A DNA stretch of 64,000 bases from the NCBI GenBank assembly GCA_029817715.1, contig JARUPY010000606.1, positions 5,022,001-5,086,000 of the forward strand. The letters run 5' to 3'. The position numbers were made by a program, and so were the translations under genes. The stretch comes from Melastoma dodecandrum. Lineage: Eukaryota; Streptophyta; Magnoliopsida; Myrtales; Melastomataceae. The notes beneath the pieces were generated by a model that saw only the letters and a program-made list of their open reading frames with translations, was not told where the DNA came from and did no database searches. Below, piece after piece: positions 35,085-47,069 of the stretch (positions within the stretch are counted from its first letter, which is position 1; every line of letters begins with the position of its first letter).

Positions 35085-35580
35085 AGTGCCTGGCAATGGT
35101 GAACCAGGATAACAGCCAAAAGATCAAGCCAGCAAACATCCCGGCGTCCTTTATCCGGATCGGCTATTGGAAGGCACTGCTACTATAAGCCTCTGATATC
35201 AATGTTTGTCACCACGAACTCTGGTTATGATCCAAAGTTTGATAAAAAAAAAAATATATTTGCAGTTAACTGCGAACCATATAGTGACCAAGTGGCACTA
35301 CACGAGACAGACATTCATTTGGGAGATTTCGGATGGCGGGAGGTTGAAGAAGATGATGATAAAGTGGTCGGATATTCGGGCATTGCGAGCTACAGCGACT
35401 AAGAGAGCTCAAACTTGAGGTAATATCTTCTGTAATAACCTTGCGATCGGCCCATGACTAACCCTTGTTTCTATTTGGATGGGCAGCCGAGCAAGCAACC
35501 AGAATTCTGAAAGTAGTGCAGAGATCAGCTGGGGCGCCATACTGCCTGGGAGAAAACTGAGGATTTCACCGAAGGTAGGG
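35085..35580 (+). pseudogene. ASG1-like gene fragment
   Basis: Scattered over several frames are ANIPASFIRIGYWKA, VTKWHYTRQTFIWEISDGGR, KKMMIKWSDIRALRAT and, further on, RRHTAWEKTEDFTEG. These match in order the conserved core of plant ALTERED SEED GERMINATION 1-type proteins (IG.W..EGDLVAKCYFAK, WEVLE..LK.KIEIQWSDIMALKA, PRKHTLWQATxDFT), as I remember it. The frames are interrupted by stops and shifts, so this is a relic. It ends about 50 bp before the duplicated agenet segment. Confidence 0.45.
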
Positions 35581-35631
35581 CCAGTACCTACAGGTTCGTG
35601 CTCTGAGTCAACTCCCCTCCCTTCCCTTGCA

Positions 35632-36969
35632 AGTTTAGTTCATTAGGGCTGCTCGTTTGCAAGGGAATGACAGCAGTGTTTTTAGTTTTTTGCTCTCTTA
35701 TTCTTTTGGTTGCCCCAAAAGCTTGGATGGTTGTGTTCTGTATGATTTTTACCGTTAAGGAATGGATGAATCCTGGTTTGGTATGCTGTTACAGTTGTTG
35801 CAGAGGAATATGTGCGGATTCAATTAAATGCATGTTTAGCTGTTTGTGCACTAAACAGAAGTGCGTTCATAGTTTTTTTTGTTGCCTGCCCAACATTCGA
35901 AGCTTTGTCCCCACTAATCCGGGTAGCGCATTTGGCTTTGGTGGGTGAGGCTCCCGACAAAGGTGGCTGCATGAGATAGGTTTTGAACCCGAGACCTTCT
36001 TAAGCAAATCCAAGCCGCTTACCGCTTGGACCAACCCCTTGTCAGTGCATTCGTAGCTCCGTTTGTATGATTATTGATGAAATTACAACATTGTGCTATA
36101 ACCGGAAGTTATTCTAAGGTATTTACAAGATACTGATGACATGTCAGATCTTTTGGGTATAATCCATTTTTGCGAAAAAGAGAATATTTTGAGGTGTTCT
36201 TTGATTATGTGTTTGTTTATCATCTTACTGTTAGCATAACTTAGCTAGTTTCTTGCCTAAGCACTCGACCGCTTGCCCTGGGTTATGTGTACGAGAGACA
36301 AAGAAAGGCTGTAGCTGGCTGTTCTGTCTTTGGTGGATCATGATTACAGGTCCTGCATTAGCTTAATGAGCTGGTAGTTTTTAAGAGTTTCAGATTATGC
36401 TACTTGAAACTGAAAACAAAAGCTTACATTTCAGAAATCCCCGTTGCCGATGAAGAAGCAATCATCTGATGGCATGGGAAGTGATGAACTTAGGGATGGT
36501 GTTATCGTTGAGGTAAGCAGTGACAATGTAATTAAGGAGGGGACTCTTGTCAAGGTTAGCAGCAACGAGGATGGATTGAATGGTGCTTGGTTTTCAGGGG
36601 TGGTTGTTGAAGTACTGTCTGAGGGGAAATACCTCGTGAAGTATAGTAGCCTTAGGGCAGATGATGACCAGATGTTCTTGAGAGAGGAAATCGATGCACT
36701 ACACATTCGTCCAAATCCACCAAAGATTGCGGTTTCAGGTCGCTTCAAAGTACTTGACGAAGTTGATGCTTTCTTTAATGATGGCTGGTGGGTTGGCATA
36801 ATTGCCAAGTTACTCGAGGACTCGAAATATGTAATATACTTTAGGGGTAGCGAAGAAGAACTTGAGTTTAAGCACTCAGACTGGAGAGGAAGCATCAAGA
36901 ATGGATTAATGGGAAGTGGTTTTCGGCTTCACAGGTATGAGAATGCAATTTTTTATTTCTGTAGGAATA
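35632..36969 (+). pseudogene. 5'-truncated, frameshifted copy of the agenet-domain gene
   Basis: This segment is a near-identical inverted copy of 42716-44062. It starts inside the last bases preceding the intron-1 region of the intact gene, so the whole first exon is missing. The second-exon equivalent is 36435-36934, 500 bp against 498 bp in the intact copy. The extra two bases (GACTGGAGAGG against GACTTGAGG, near 36880) shift the frame, so the end reads HSDWRGSIKNGLMGSG where the intact copy reads HSDLRKHQEWINGKW. It still encodes two agenet/Tudor-like units (GAWFSGVVVEVLSEGKYLVK, DEVDAFFNDGWWVGIIAKLL), but lacking exon 1 and shifted it is best called a pseudogene. Confidence 0.85.
35871..36042 (-). 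repeat. tRNA-derived SINE (copy A)
   Basis: On the minus strand the head has GGTTGGTCCAAGCGGTAAGC (A-box-like) and GGGTTCAAAACC (B box). A body of about 100 bp follows and ends in a run of A. The flanks read GAATGCACT and GAACGCACT, a plausible diverged target duplication. The insertion lies in the intron of the agenet gene and is present in both copies, so it predates the duplication. Confidence 0.75.
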
Positions 36970-37311
36970 AGGAGGAAAGGCAATCATGCAAAATAACTAC
37001 TCTTCTTTGTAAATTTATAGTAGTTGTATAAACATGCAGCATTCAATTCAGGCGTCACATGAAAGGCAAAGGACCAACCTGCAATCTGACATAAACCTCG
37101 TATAAACCCCAAAGGTCTTATATATATATATATTTTTTTTGGTGGAGTTAACACCAAAGGTTGAAACGTTTGGGTCGTCAGGCCGCCATCGCCCTTTGCC
37201 CAGCCGAGCTAATTCCAACGCCATCATATTTCCCCAACTCCACGACGACTCCATCCACAAGTGGTCGGATTTCGGCTCCTTTTGAATTCCACTACTGGCG
37301 GTCCGGCTCCA

Positions 37312-40300
37312 ATGACTATTCAGCTCCTTGCTCGGAAGTTCCTTCGTCCAGTGCCGTTCAAGCAGGTCCCGTCCCGTTACCCAGTTCAATCTTCCCCCAA
37401 TCTTATTTGTTACCGACCTGAACTTGCGATTTCGGGCGACGGGTATCGAACAAAGCGATGAGTAGTTCTGGGTTGGTGTTGTATTGGCTTTCTCTTAGCT
37501 GAGAGGTTTGGGATCATCGAAAACGTATGATGATGTATCAGGTGGAAATGGGTAGCAATCCGTGGACTGGTAGAGTGTTGGAGCTCATTAATGAGTCCAT
37601 TCCAACCGTTTTCTTTTATGGTCTTCAAATCAAATTTCGTTTGTGTAATTGCTAGCTAAGATTTTGGGTGTGTCAGATGATTGGTCGCCGGGCATTTTCT
37701 TCCCAAATGGCCGCTGATGTTGGGCAGCCAACTCCTGCAACACATCCTCAGGTAGTGCTACTTCTGATTTGCACAGTACAGTTTCATCCACCCAAATACT
37801 TTTCTGTTGATCGTGTGCAGATTGTGGACGAATGTTAGAGGATTTGTACTACAATTCTGTAAAGATGAGACTGCTTAGAGGATTTAGTGCCTTTTCTTGT
37901 ATATGCCTGATATGCGAGTTTTAGACTAGGATAAGTCTAAAAGATCGAAACATTACTTCTGTGCTAACTCTCCCCTACTAAAAGATTTGACAACCCTGCC
38001 ATTCTTTATCATAATGTGATTTGGGTATTTCTTTTTGCATATACTTGTTGATGCTGAAGGCTTGGTTGTTGTTTTTGCAGTTAATGAAGGACGGGGAGCT
38101 TACACCTGGTATAACAACGGATGAGTATATCTCCAGAAGACATAGGCTGCTAGAGCTTCTTCCAGAAAAGAGTTTAGCCATCCTGGCAGCTGCTCCAGTA
38201 AAGATGATGACAGATGTTGTGCCTTACACATTTCGACAGGACGCCGATTATCTATACATAACTGGATGCCAACAACCAGGTGGCATTGCAATTCTTGGCC
38301 GTGAGTGGGGTTTATGCATGTTCATGCCAGAAGCAAAGCCACATGTATGACTTAACTTGTAAAATAGGACTGGGCTTGCAATTTACTAGACATGGCGTTT
38401 CAATTTTCCTGACAAACTTCTTTTAGTGTAATCTGAAGGGAGTTTTTGTGATTATGACATCATACCCTGTCTAATGGTGATATTTGTATGATCTTTAAAC
38501 AATCCCTTTGGTCTATACTCTTTGCTGGACCAACCTAGAGCATAGTAGTATATTTGACTTGCTATTCAACGAAAAATTCTCATGGCTGGATATTGAAACC
38601 TTGAACTCAAGGGTCATAGACCCGTCAATGCTTGCCTATGGGCAGATATATTTAAGCTCTTAAGTAATGATGAAGTACATATGACTTCTTTTATTTTATC
38701 AACTTCAGGATGTACTTTGGCAAGGACAAATCGCTGGAGTTGAAGCCGCTACTGCAATTTTCAAAGCCGACAGATCATATCCCTTAAGTAAACTGCCTAA
38801 GGTAAGTGTTTAATGAACATCACATTCCCAATGAAATACCCTTGGACTCCATGCTGTGGAAGTTCTTATCTTGAAACTGTGATGCTGCAGATTCTTCCAG
38901 ATATGATCAGGCAATCCTCCAAGCTGTTCCATAATGTGAATAATGTTTCACCTGGATATACAAATTTGGAGGCCTACCAAATACTATCTAGCAACGGCAA
39001 AGTGGAAGATCTTTCTAAATATACTCATCAGCTACGCTGGAAAAAATCAACTGCAGAGCTTAACTTGATGAGACAGTCTGCCTCCATTGCTTGTCAGGTA
39101 ATTTCGTAAGAAAAGGTTAAAGAAAAAAGGGAATATTTTGAAGCCTTAACTCGCCTGGTTCTTGGTGCTTCTACTCAGTTGTCTGGATATTTCCCTCTAA
39201 CATTCCTGGGAGGAGAATGCACAATTATTGCATGGTTTAAAATATTGTTTTCTAGGTTCTGTGATTAGTTGATTATTATATATGATAGTTGAGTCCCTGT
39301 ACCTCCATTCTGGGCTTGAAAGGCAGATGTTAAGCTTGTTCCTTTTTTGTTTACTGCCTTCAATCAAATGTTTGGAATTGATGCTTCATATAACATTATC
39401 ATAAAATAGGTTCTCCACAGAATTGTCAAATGCACTCTTTACCGATGATCATCCTTTTTCACGCTTCCAGTTAACAGAAAATCGTTTTCATCAGGCTCTT
39501 TTGCTGACAATAATGCATTCAAGTAGACACCGCCATGAGAGTATGCTCTCGGCAAAGATAGAATATGAGTGCAGAATGCGGGGTGCACAGAGGATGGCGT
39601 GAGTGTTTTTCCAGTTGCTTTAAGTCATGCATATTCCTTCCCTCTTGTTTCCTGACGAGTGCATAAGATTAATGAGCTAGACACATGCAATGAAAAAAAT
39701 TGTGGTTGTTGACAATTATTTTCATTTGGTTACTATTGCCAGCTTTAACCCTGTGGTTGGTGGCGGCTCAAATGGGACTGTGATTCACTATTCTCGAAAT
39801 GATCAGATTGTGAGGATTCTTTTTGTCGTTAAATGTAGAACTTCCTTTCTACTAATTTTGGTAAAGGTTCAGCCTTCATAAAGTGACTATTCTAACAGAT
39901 TAATGATGGGGATCTTGTTTTGATGGATGTTGGCTGTGAGTTGCACGGTTATGCCAGTGATATAACTCGTACCTGGCCTCCCAGTGGAAGTTTTACATCT
40001 GCTCAAGTGCGCAATCTGAACCTCCTTTATTCTTTGTTTTAAGTTATGGATTGATATTCACGTTCTGCTTGTTAACTTAGATAAATGCAATTCTCAATAC
40101 TTTTCCATTATTTTAGACAATTAGAAGATTCTTACAGCTCAGACTTATTTCTTCAGGAAGAACTCTATCATCTAATACTAGAAACCAATAAAGAGAGCGT
40201 GAAGCTCTGCAGACCTGGCACAACAATTCGTGACATTCACAAGTACTCGGTATGTTAATGGTTGTTATTGTGAGTCAACTTTCAGATGTCTTCCTGATTA

Positions 40301-42105
40301 TCACTGGAATATGGATAAATGAATTTTGTTATGCGATTCTATCTTTTTCCCAATAATCGTTCGTGCTGAAACTTACATTTTTCTTCCCACTTTGCCTGCA
40401 TATTCAAATGGCTCACAAAATTCCTTTAGCTGTCAACTCATATGAAAATTTATTTTGATCAATTCACTGAGAGGATGCACAAGAGCCTCGAGAGAGTACT
40501 GGCAGGTGTGTTCATATCCTTATTTTCTGATATGGTTGAATAGGTTGAAATGCTCTACCAGGGATTCAAAGAGATTGGACTTTTGAAAGATGGTTGGAAC
40601 AATTCATTAGTTTTCAATCAGTTGAATCCAACCTCAATCGGTCAGACATTTTTCCTTATAGATTTTTCTCAGTTCATCATGTCAAGTTCTAAGAAATCCA
40701 CTTGCAACCAATACATTGATCTACTGTGTCCAGGACATTATCTGGGAATGGATGTGCACGATTGTTCCACAATCACCTATGATCGCCCGCTAGAGCCGGG
40801 CGTTGTAAGTTTTTTTTTTCTTGTTTGATTTGTCCTGTGAGAAATTTTTCTTGGACTGAGCTCTGTATGACTATTCGAACTTTATGAGTCTGAAGATCTG
40901 TTTTATGTTCAGACCAACTAGCCATATTGTGATGCGTAAACTTATCTAATGTATGTCACTACCCCGCCCATTTTAGAAGGCTTTGTTTAGACTGTGATTA
41001 GTTTATTGCGTCGTGACGACATTTTGATCCTGCTAGATTCTTTGGTTTTCCTGTTTCTGTCCCATGGACTTCTGCCTTGACATTCATTTTTTTTTCTGCT
41101 CATGTTGCTGGTCTTTACATTCTGCAGGTAATAACAATTGAACCTGGAGTCTACATTCCAACGAACTTTGATTGTCCTGAAAGGTGGGTTTTAATGCTCT
41201 TGAGATTAATATTCATGTGATTAACTAACTGCTCAAACCCCCCCCCGCGGAAAAAAAAGAATAATAATAATAATAATATTATTGTAACACTTGGCTTAAG
41301 CTTCCATGCCCTTCGGCATGTGTGCCTGATGGATCTTCTGATGGCAGCACAGGGTGGCTGTCAGTTCCCATGGAAACTAACATGTCCCAATCACTTTATA
41401 CCATCATTTGTGAATAATGCAGGTATAGAGGAACCGGAATAAGGATCGAGGATGACATCCTTATCACAGAATCTGGGCATGAGGTAATTTTCAGCAAGTT
41501 TTTTGTTTTTGCCTTTCATGCTTAAGATGGCCATTGGTTTTCCAGTGTAAATCTAATAACTTTGGTCTCTTTTGGGTCTGCTGCATCTATTGAATAATCT
41601 CCCTTTTGTTTTCATTTGAAACTGACCAGATTGGCAATACATTCTGGCAGACCATACCCGACTGCTGTTCATGATAAACTATTTTCTTGGTGGGACATGA
41701 TGAGTTCCCTCCATAACGTCGGATCTTTCCTTGAAACAGGTTATCACCGGTTCAGTGCCAAAAGAAGTAAAGCATCTAGAGAAGCTGCTTAACAGTTTCA
41801 GTGGCTCAACACCTAAAGTAAGCTGTGATGATCTGAAAGTCGCATGTCATTGAACTGGCAACCTCGCCAACTATGGTTGAAAGAAGTTATCAACACACAA
41901 ACAGGCACAGGTGCCTCTTCTCAAAAGAGGCCGTCCTTTCCTTGTCTGGCCAAGCCTCAGTCAACAGAAGCTTCCATTTTTTAGTGTCAACATCTCTGAT
42001 GTAATGAAAATGATGTTATTGATGGCACAAATTCCCGTTTTATTACATTGTCTCAGTAACATTACTAAACCTACAGCTCAATCTATTGATCAGATCATTC
42101 CTTGA
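37312..42105 (+). CDS. Mitochondrial X-Pro aminopeptidase, ICP55/APP3 type
   Basis: Fifteen exons join in frame to 542 residues: 37312-37365, 37677-37751, 38081-38344, 38709-38801, 38891-39097, 39495-39598, 39743-39809, 39899-40006, 40157-40249, 40544-40640, 40734-40804, 41128-41183, 41423-41483, 41740-41817 and 41905-42105. The N terminus ([18 protein letters not shown], then [20 protein letters not shown]) looks like a mitochondrial presequence and cleavage region. The creatinase N domain has [20 protein letters not shown]. The pita-bread catalytic domain keeps both metal-binding Asp ([20 protein letters not shown], about 298 and 309), His ([10 protein letters not shown], about 389) and Glu ([15 protein letters not shown]; about 416 and 439). 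ICP55 removes one residue from mitochondrial precursors after MPP cleavage. Exon 1 uses a weak donor (GTCCCG). The last exon adds an unusual hydrophobic tail; reading through the final donor instead stops near 41853. Confidence 0.9.
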
Positions 42106-42740
42106 ACAAAATTAATAGTAATGAACATATTATGGCGTGAACCAATCATGATTCCATGCCACACCAACTAATTTACTTGTAAGGATGGCTGGATGAAGGT
42201 AGCATCAAAGGCAACTTGACTGGTCCCAATTCAACCACAAACAAAGAGAACTAGAATTTACGGCAAAGCAAATGACATATTGGCATAAAAGAGAATCTTT
42301 TTAAAGTGTCCCCCGGATGAATGCCTTCTTCCAACTCAGTCATGTGAAATCATTCGGCAGAAGCAAAGAATTCCAGATACTAATCAGTGGGTGGTGTCAG
42401 ATGCACTGGCCTTGCATTTCGGATGCCACTCAAATGAATCAGCGGTAAAAGCCAATCCTCTTCCACGGGTGCATTTGGGAAGGTCACCATGAGAGTGATC
42501 AGAACTTCAACCTCTGGTCAAATTAAGATTGGTACAGCATTCAGCAGAGTGATTCTCACAAACTTATAGGATCAATGTGTCACTATAATATGCCAATTGC
42601 CACAGTAGGTGCACAAACATATAATGAGAAGAAGATATAACCCTTTTAAGCAGAATCCAGTAGGAAATATACTTCATCCAAAAACAGAAAACAGAAATTT
42701 TTGGGTCCGACCATCCTTATTCCTACAGAAATAAAAATTT
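42106..42740. other. 3' intergenic region between aminopeptidase and agenet gene
   Basis: Two genes converge here. No additional gene was recognised. The inverted copy of the agenet locus ends at about 42716. Confidence 0.4.
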
Positions 42741-42752
42741 GCATTCTCATAC

Positions 42753-44532
42753 CTGTGAAGCCAAAAACCACTTCCCATTAATCCATTCTTGATGCTTCCT
42801 CAAGTCAGAGTGCTTAAACTCAAGTTCTTCTTCGCTACCCCTAAAGTATACTGTATATTTCAAGTCCTCGAGTAACTTGGCAATTATGCCAACCCACCAG
42901 CCATCATTAAAGAAAGCATCAACTTCGTCAAGTACTTTGAAGCGACCTGAAACCGCAATCTTTGGTGGATTTGGACGAATGTGTAGTGCATCGATTTCCT
43001 CTCTCAAGAACATCTGGTCATCATCTGCCCTAAGACTACTATACTCCACAAGGTATTTCCCCTCGGACAGTACTTCAACAACCACCCCTGAAAACCAAGC
43101 ACCATTCAATCCATCCTCGTCGCTGCTAACCTCGACAAGAGTCCCCTCCTTAATTACATTGTCACTGCTTACCTCAACGATAACACCATCCCTAAGTTCA
43201 TCACTTCCCAGGCCATCAGATGATTGCTTCTTAATCAGTAACGGGGATTTCTGAAATGTAACCTTTTGTTTCAGTTTCAAGTAGCATAATCTGAAACTCT
43301 TAAAAGCTACCAGCTCATTAAACTAATGCAGGACCTGTAATCATGATCCACCAAAGACAGAATAGCCAGCTATATCCTTTGTGTCTCTCGTACACATGAC
43401 CCCGGGCAAGCGGTTGAGTGCTTAGGCAAGAAACTAGCTAAGTTATGCTAACAGTAAGATGATAAACAAACACATAACCAAAGAACACCTCAAAATATTC
43501 TCTTTTTCGCAAAAATGGATTATACCCAAAAGATCTGACATGTCATCAGCATCTTGTAAATACCTTAGAATAACTTCCAGTTATAGCACAATGTTGTAAT
43601 TTCATCAATAATCATACAAACGGAGCCACGAATGCACTGACATGAGGTTGGTCCAGACAGTAAGCGGCTTGGATTTGCTTAAGAAGGTCTAGGGTTCAAA
43701 AACTATTTCATGCAGCCACCTTTGTTGGGAGTCTCACCCACCAAAGCCAAATGCGCTACCCAGATTGAGTTCGGATTAGTGTGGACAAAGCTTCGGATGT
43801 TGGGCGAGCAAAAAAAAACTATGAACGCACTTCTGTTTAGTGCAAAAACAGATAAACATGCATTTAATTGAATCCGCACATATTCCTCTACAACAACTGT
43901 AACAGCATACCAAACCAGGATTCATCCATTCCTTAACAGTAAAAATCGTACAGAACACAACCATCCAAGCTTTTGGGGCAACCAAAAGAATCAGAGAGCA
44001 AAAACCTAAAAACACTGCTGTCATTCCCTTGCAAACGAGCAGCCCTAATGAACTAAACTTGTACGAAGAGAAGAGGGGGGGGGGGAGATACCTGGTTCCT
44101 CCCAAGGGAATCGACCCATGAACCATCGACCCACTCCCAATGCCTCCTAACCTTGCCCTTCTTGAACACCCTCTTCTCCTTCTCCCCGAACCCAACTTTA
44201 TACCTCCCTTTCCCCATGCACTTGACCACCTCCCCCACCCACCACCCGTCGTTCCACGAAGCCTCCACCTTCTCCCCTTCCTCGAAATCCCCCTCATCCT
44301 TGCTCAGCTCCGCCGGGGGAAGAGGCCGTAGCTGGGAGGGCTCGACCTCCTCGGTCACGGGTCGAGTCCCCGACTCGTCCTGGAACAACTTGTCGAAGGA
44401 GACAACGTACTTTGAAGACTTGGGTGAATAGGAAACAACGGTGGCCGAGTAGTAGGAGCCGCGGAAACCCTCGTCGGCGGAGGAGACCTCTACAGCTCCT
44501 CCCGGCGGGAACGTGGAGGCCCCAGGCTTCAT
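42753..44532 (-). CDS. Agenet (plant Tudor-like) domain protein
   Basis: Two exons (44092-44532 and 42753-43250) join in frame and encode about 313 residues. The donor after residue 313 leads either to an immediate stop (GTATGA read-through at 42747) or to a tiny exon reading Glu-stop just after GTAG near 42733, so the C terminus is essentially complete. There are four agenet/Tudor-like units, two per exon: AVEVSSADEGFRGSYYSATV, KVEASWNDGWWVGEVVKCMG, LVEVSSDEDGLNGAWFSGVV and EVDAFFNDGWWVGIIAKLLE. Such repeats in plants bind methylated histone tails or RNA, and some members also carry DUF724, absent here. The gene lies between the aminopeptidase and ECHIDNA genes, as in Arabidopsis (At1g09320, recalled). 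Its 3' two-thirds has been copied in inverse orientation to 35.6-37.0 kb. Confidence 0.88.
43643..43819 (+). repeat. tRNA-derived SINE (copy B)
   Basis: Same element as copy A at 35871-36042, now on the plus strand because the host segment is inverted. The head GGTTGGTCCAGACAGTAAGC and GGGTTCAAAAAC is followed by the body and a run of nine A. It lies in intron 1 of the intact agenet gene. Confidence 0.75.
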
Positions 44533-44924
44533 GGGTTGGGTGGTTTTCTTCTTTTCCTGTGATTTCTAAAGTCGACCGCTTTTCCTTTTTAACTCTATTT
44601 ATTTAACAATGCTCGAGCCTTCAAATCCATGACATTCGCCGGTCACCAAATTACGGCGGGCTTATCTAAAAACCCAGAAAAAGAAGAAAGGAAAAGAAAA
44701 AAAAATGTAGCGACGCTTCAGAAAGAGAAAGCGTTTACAATGGTTCCATTTATCCTATACGCCCAACAGAAAATTCAATAGAAGCAGGTTTAGTGAATCA
44801 ATCCCAGATTCAACTTAAAGACTGGCAAAGTTAGCTTAAGGTCATCATTTACATACTTCAGCTGCATGGCTCTCGTCCGCAGTTCTTCCCTTCCACGATT
44901 TCTTCGGTGAGGAATATCACTGCT
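44533..44924. other. Short spacer between agenet gene start and ECHIDNA end
   Basis: The left part is the leader or promoter of the agenet gene and the right part the 3' untranslated region of ECHIDNA; both genes are on the minus strand. Nothing else was recognised. Confidence 0.4.
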
Positions 44925-46571
44925 TCAAACAACGCTGAATGCCGACTGTAAAGTAGAAGAGAAACGAGATGCGATGGTCTGTGTGGCAAATGCCTGAATC
45001 TGCTTCTTGGCATCTGAGAGGCATCGGAGGATTGAGTTAGCATTTTGCAGAAAACAAATTAGGTTGCCAGAGCGAATGACATGTTGAAATAAGAGCAAAC
45101 CTAAGCAAATTTCACACCTTTCTGGCACTTGGTGAAGCCTACTATATTTGCAATGCTGAGTGTCAAACAAACTCCGATGACGAGGAGGTCATCAGCCTGA
45201 AACCTTATTAGCGAGAATATCCCGAGAATGATCCAGGCAACGGCCTTCATACAGAAGCAACATGTGAGTTTTAGGCAGAGAGTCTGCCGAAACTTAGCCG
45301 GGGCGTTGATGATGTAATGTTTCAGGAAGGGATTCAATTTTTTAACAGATGATTGACAGATCGCATACCGTGAGATATAAACTCCACCAAAATAACCAAG
45401 AGTCCTTTTTGTTCATCCGTGCCAATGACTGGAAACAGCAAGATTTCAAGATATCACGTAAAAAAACCAAAGATCAAGGGATATTGTTTTCTTTTCTGAA
45501 AAGAGAAACAGTATATCATTTGAATTTGAATAGAAGACAACCCATAGACTGAACTCACCTCCTGGTCAAGGCACTCAAATCTCCACACACTTTCACCCAG
45601 ATCATTGATCTCATTCCACCACCTCAAGCCAACCAAGATACGCCCACTTACGTTTTTAACGACCCAAAAGTCTAAAGCCGCCAGGAGGACGGTCACCACA
45701 AAGATAATGACGAAGTTGCTGAGAAAGAGAGCAGACAGGATGTAAAACGCCAAAGCACCAGCCTGCAAAAGTGAAAGTAACCAACATCAAGCAAGAACAG
45801 CGAAACCAACATAAACCAGGACATAATAGCTCGTTTGTTACCTTAAAAAGGACGTGAAAGAAGCATGTCTTGGGATTGGCATAGTTTTCCGTAATGGGCT
45901 GCATATCAAATAATCATAGTCAGTGAAGGAACTGAGACTTACGTGGAGGGGTTAATTTTTTTCCTTTCCAGATGCTGATGGATGAAATAAATGTTCCGCA
46001 GAAACACCATGGCCTAATCCCTAATCCAAGTCTTTTGGAAACAAAATGGTCCAAAAATCGGTGCACTGTCGCAATTGCATTGGCATCCCAGTGTCAGAGA
46101 TACTTCCGTAAATCACGATTCTCATGCAACCCCACCTGGGAGATCAAACTAATGGGGGTGCAACACAAGAAACTTCTATTTTCTGCCACCTTAGAGTTTT
46201 AATAATCAAACAAACAACCGGGGAGAGATTATAGCCGCGAAAGATGACAACCAACGCAGTTCTAAGTAGGAAAGTCTGGGAAATGAATACAGAAATTTCC
46301 CATACTTCGAATCATAAAGGCACAATTGCACGCAAGAGAAAGCCAGGCAGTCCCTAAAAACGGACACAGCTGAGGAAAATCCAAATCCAAATCCTCATGA
46401 CAGGAAATATCCCCAACTCTCAATCTCAACAAGACCCACAAAAAGCACATTCTCGTACGAACACATTCTCCCTAAAATTGGAGGGGGGACAACAAAAACG
46501 CCGCCGCACATCAATCAACAATTACAGATGAGTGGATCAGGATGAACCCGAATCACCTGGTTGGGATCCAT
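44925..46571 (-). CDS. ECH: ECHIDNA, trans-Golgi network TVP23-family membrane protein
   Basis: Six exons join in frame to 183 residues: 46557-46571 (a 15-bp first coding exon, MDPNQ), 45842-45898, 45559-45762, 45369-45428, 45118-45244 and 44925-45013. The sequence is unmistakable: PITENYANPKTCFFHVLFKA, IIFVVTVLLAALDFWVVKNV, SGRILVGLRWWNEINDLGES, FTKCQKDAKKQIQAFATQTI. It has three or four hydrophobic segments, and a length of about 185 residues is normal. ECHIDNA works at the trans-Golgi network with YIP proteins in secretory sorting of wall polysaccharides and auxin carriers and is needed for cell elongation. The acceptor of exon 5 (TATGAAG) is atypical but keeps both frame and conservation. 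Confidence 0.96.
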
Positions 46572-47069
46572 GGCAGGGCAGGCGATCCTAAATCCTATCC
46601 TCGGGCATCAATAGCTACAGGGATATCCCCAATTACAGCACCCAGTAGATTGGCGACGAGGAGGAGGAAGATGCAGAGCAGATGATCAAGGGGATCGTTC
46701 GTCTGGCTCGGACGACGGAGCTGCAAGGGCTAAACCCGGAGGCACCCACCTCATTTTCCCAAGCAATGGGCCGAGCAGTATTCGGCCCATTTGTAATTGG
46801 ACCAAATGGATTGGACCCCCGGGGGGAGCCCATACTCATTATCAGTCCGCCTTGATTAATAACCAATGTTTGATATTCGATACAAGTTATTTTTTTTATC
46901 TTATCTGTACAGTGTCGGAGGCATGCCATTACGAGAAATCGTAAGAAAGGAAGTCATCGTTGGACAACTCCATGAAGGGAAGTATGGTCGGACTCGAGAG
47001 CTTGATGGGGGCAGCGGTAACAGATGTCGTCGTTCGCCCAGCGAGGACTCCCTCTCTGGCACAGGGTGG
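46572..47069. other. ECHIDNA upstream region
   Basis: Contains the leader and promoter of ECHIDNA. No supported gene was found; the open frames around 46866-47207 run into the LTR element and have no similarity to known proteins. Confidence 0.4.

Noticed and set aside
36444..37031. Intact 195-codon agenet gene on the plus strand
   Set aside because: Compared with the inverse copy it lacks exon 1 and carries a 2-bp insertion that alters the end.
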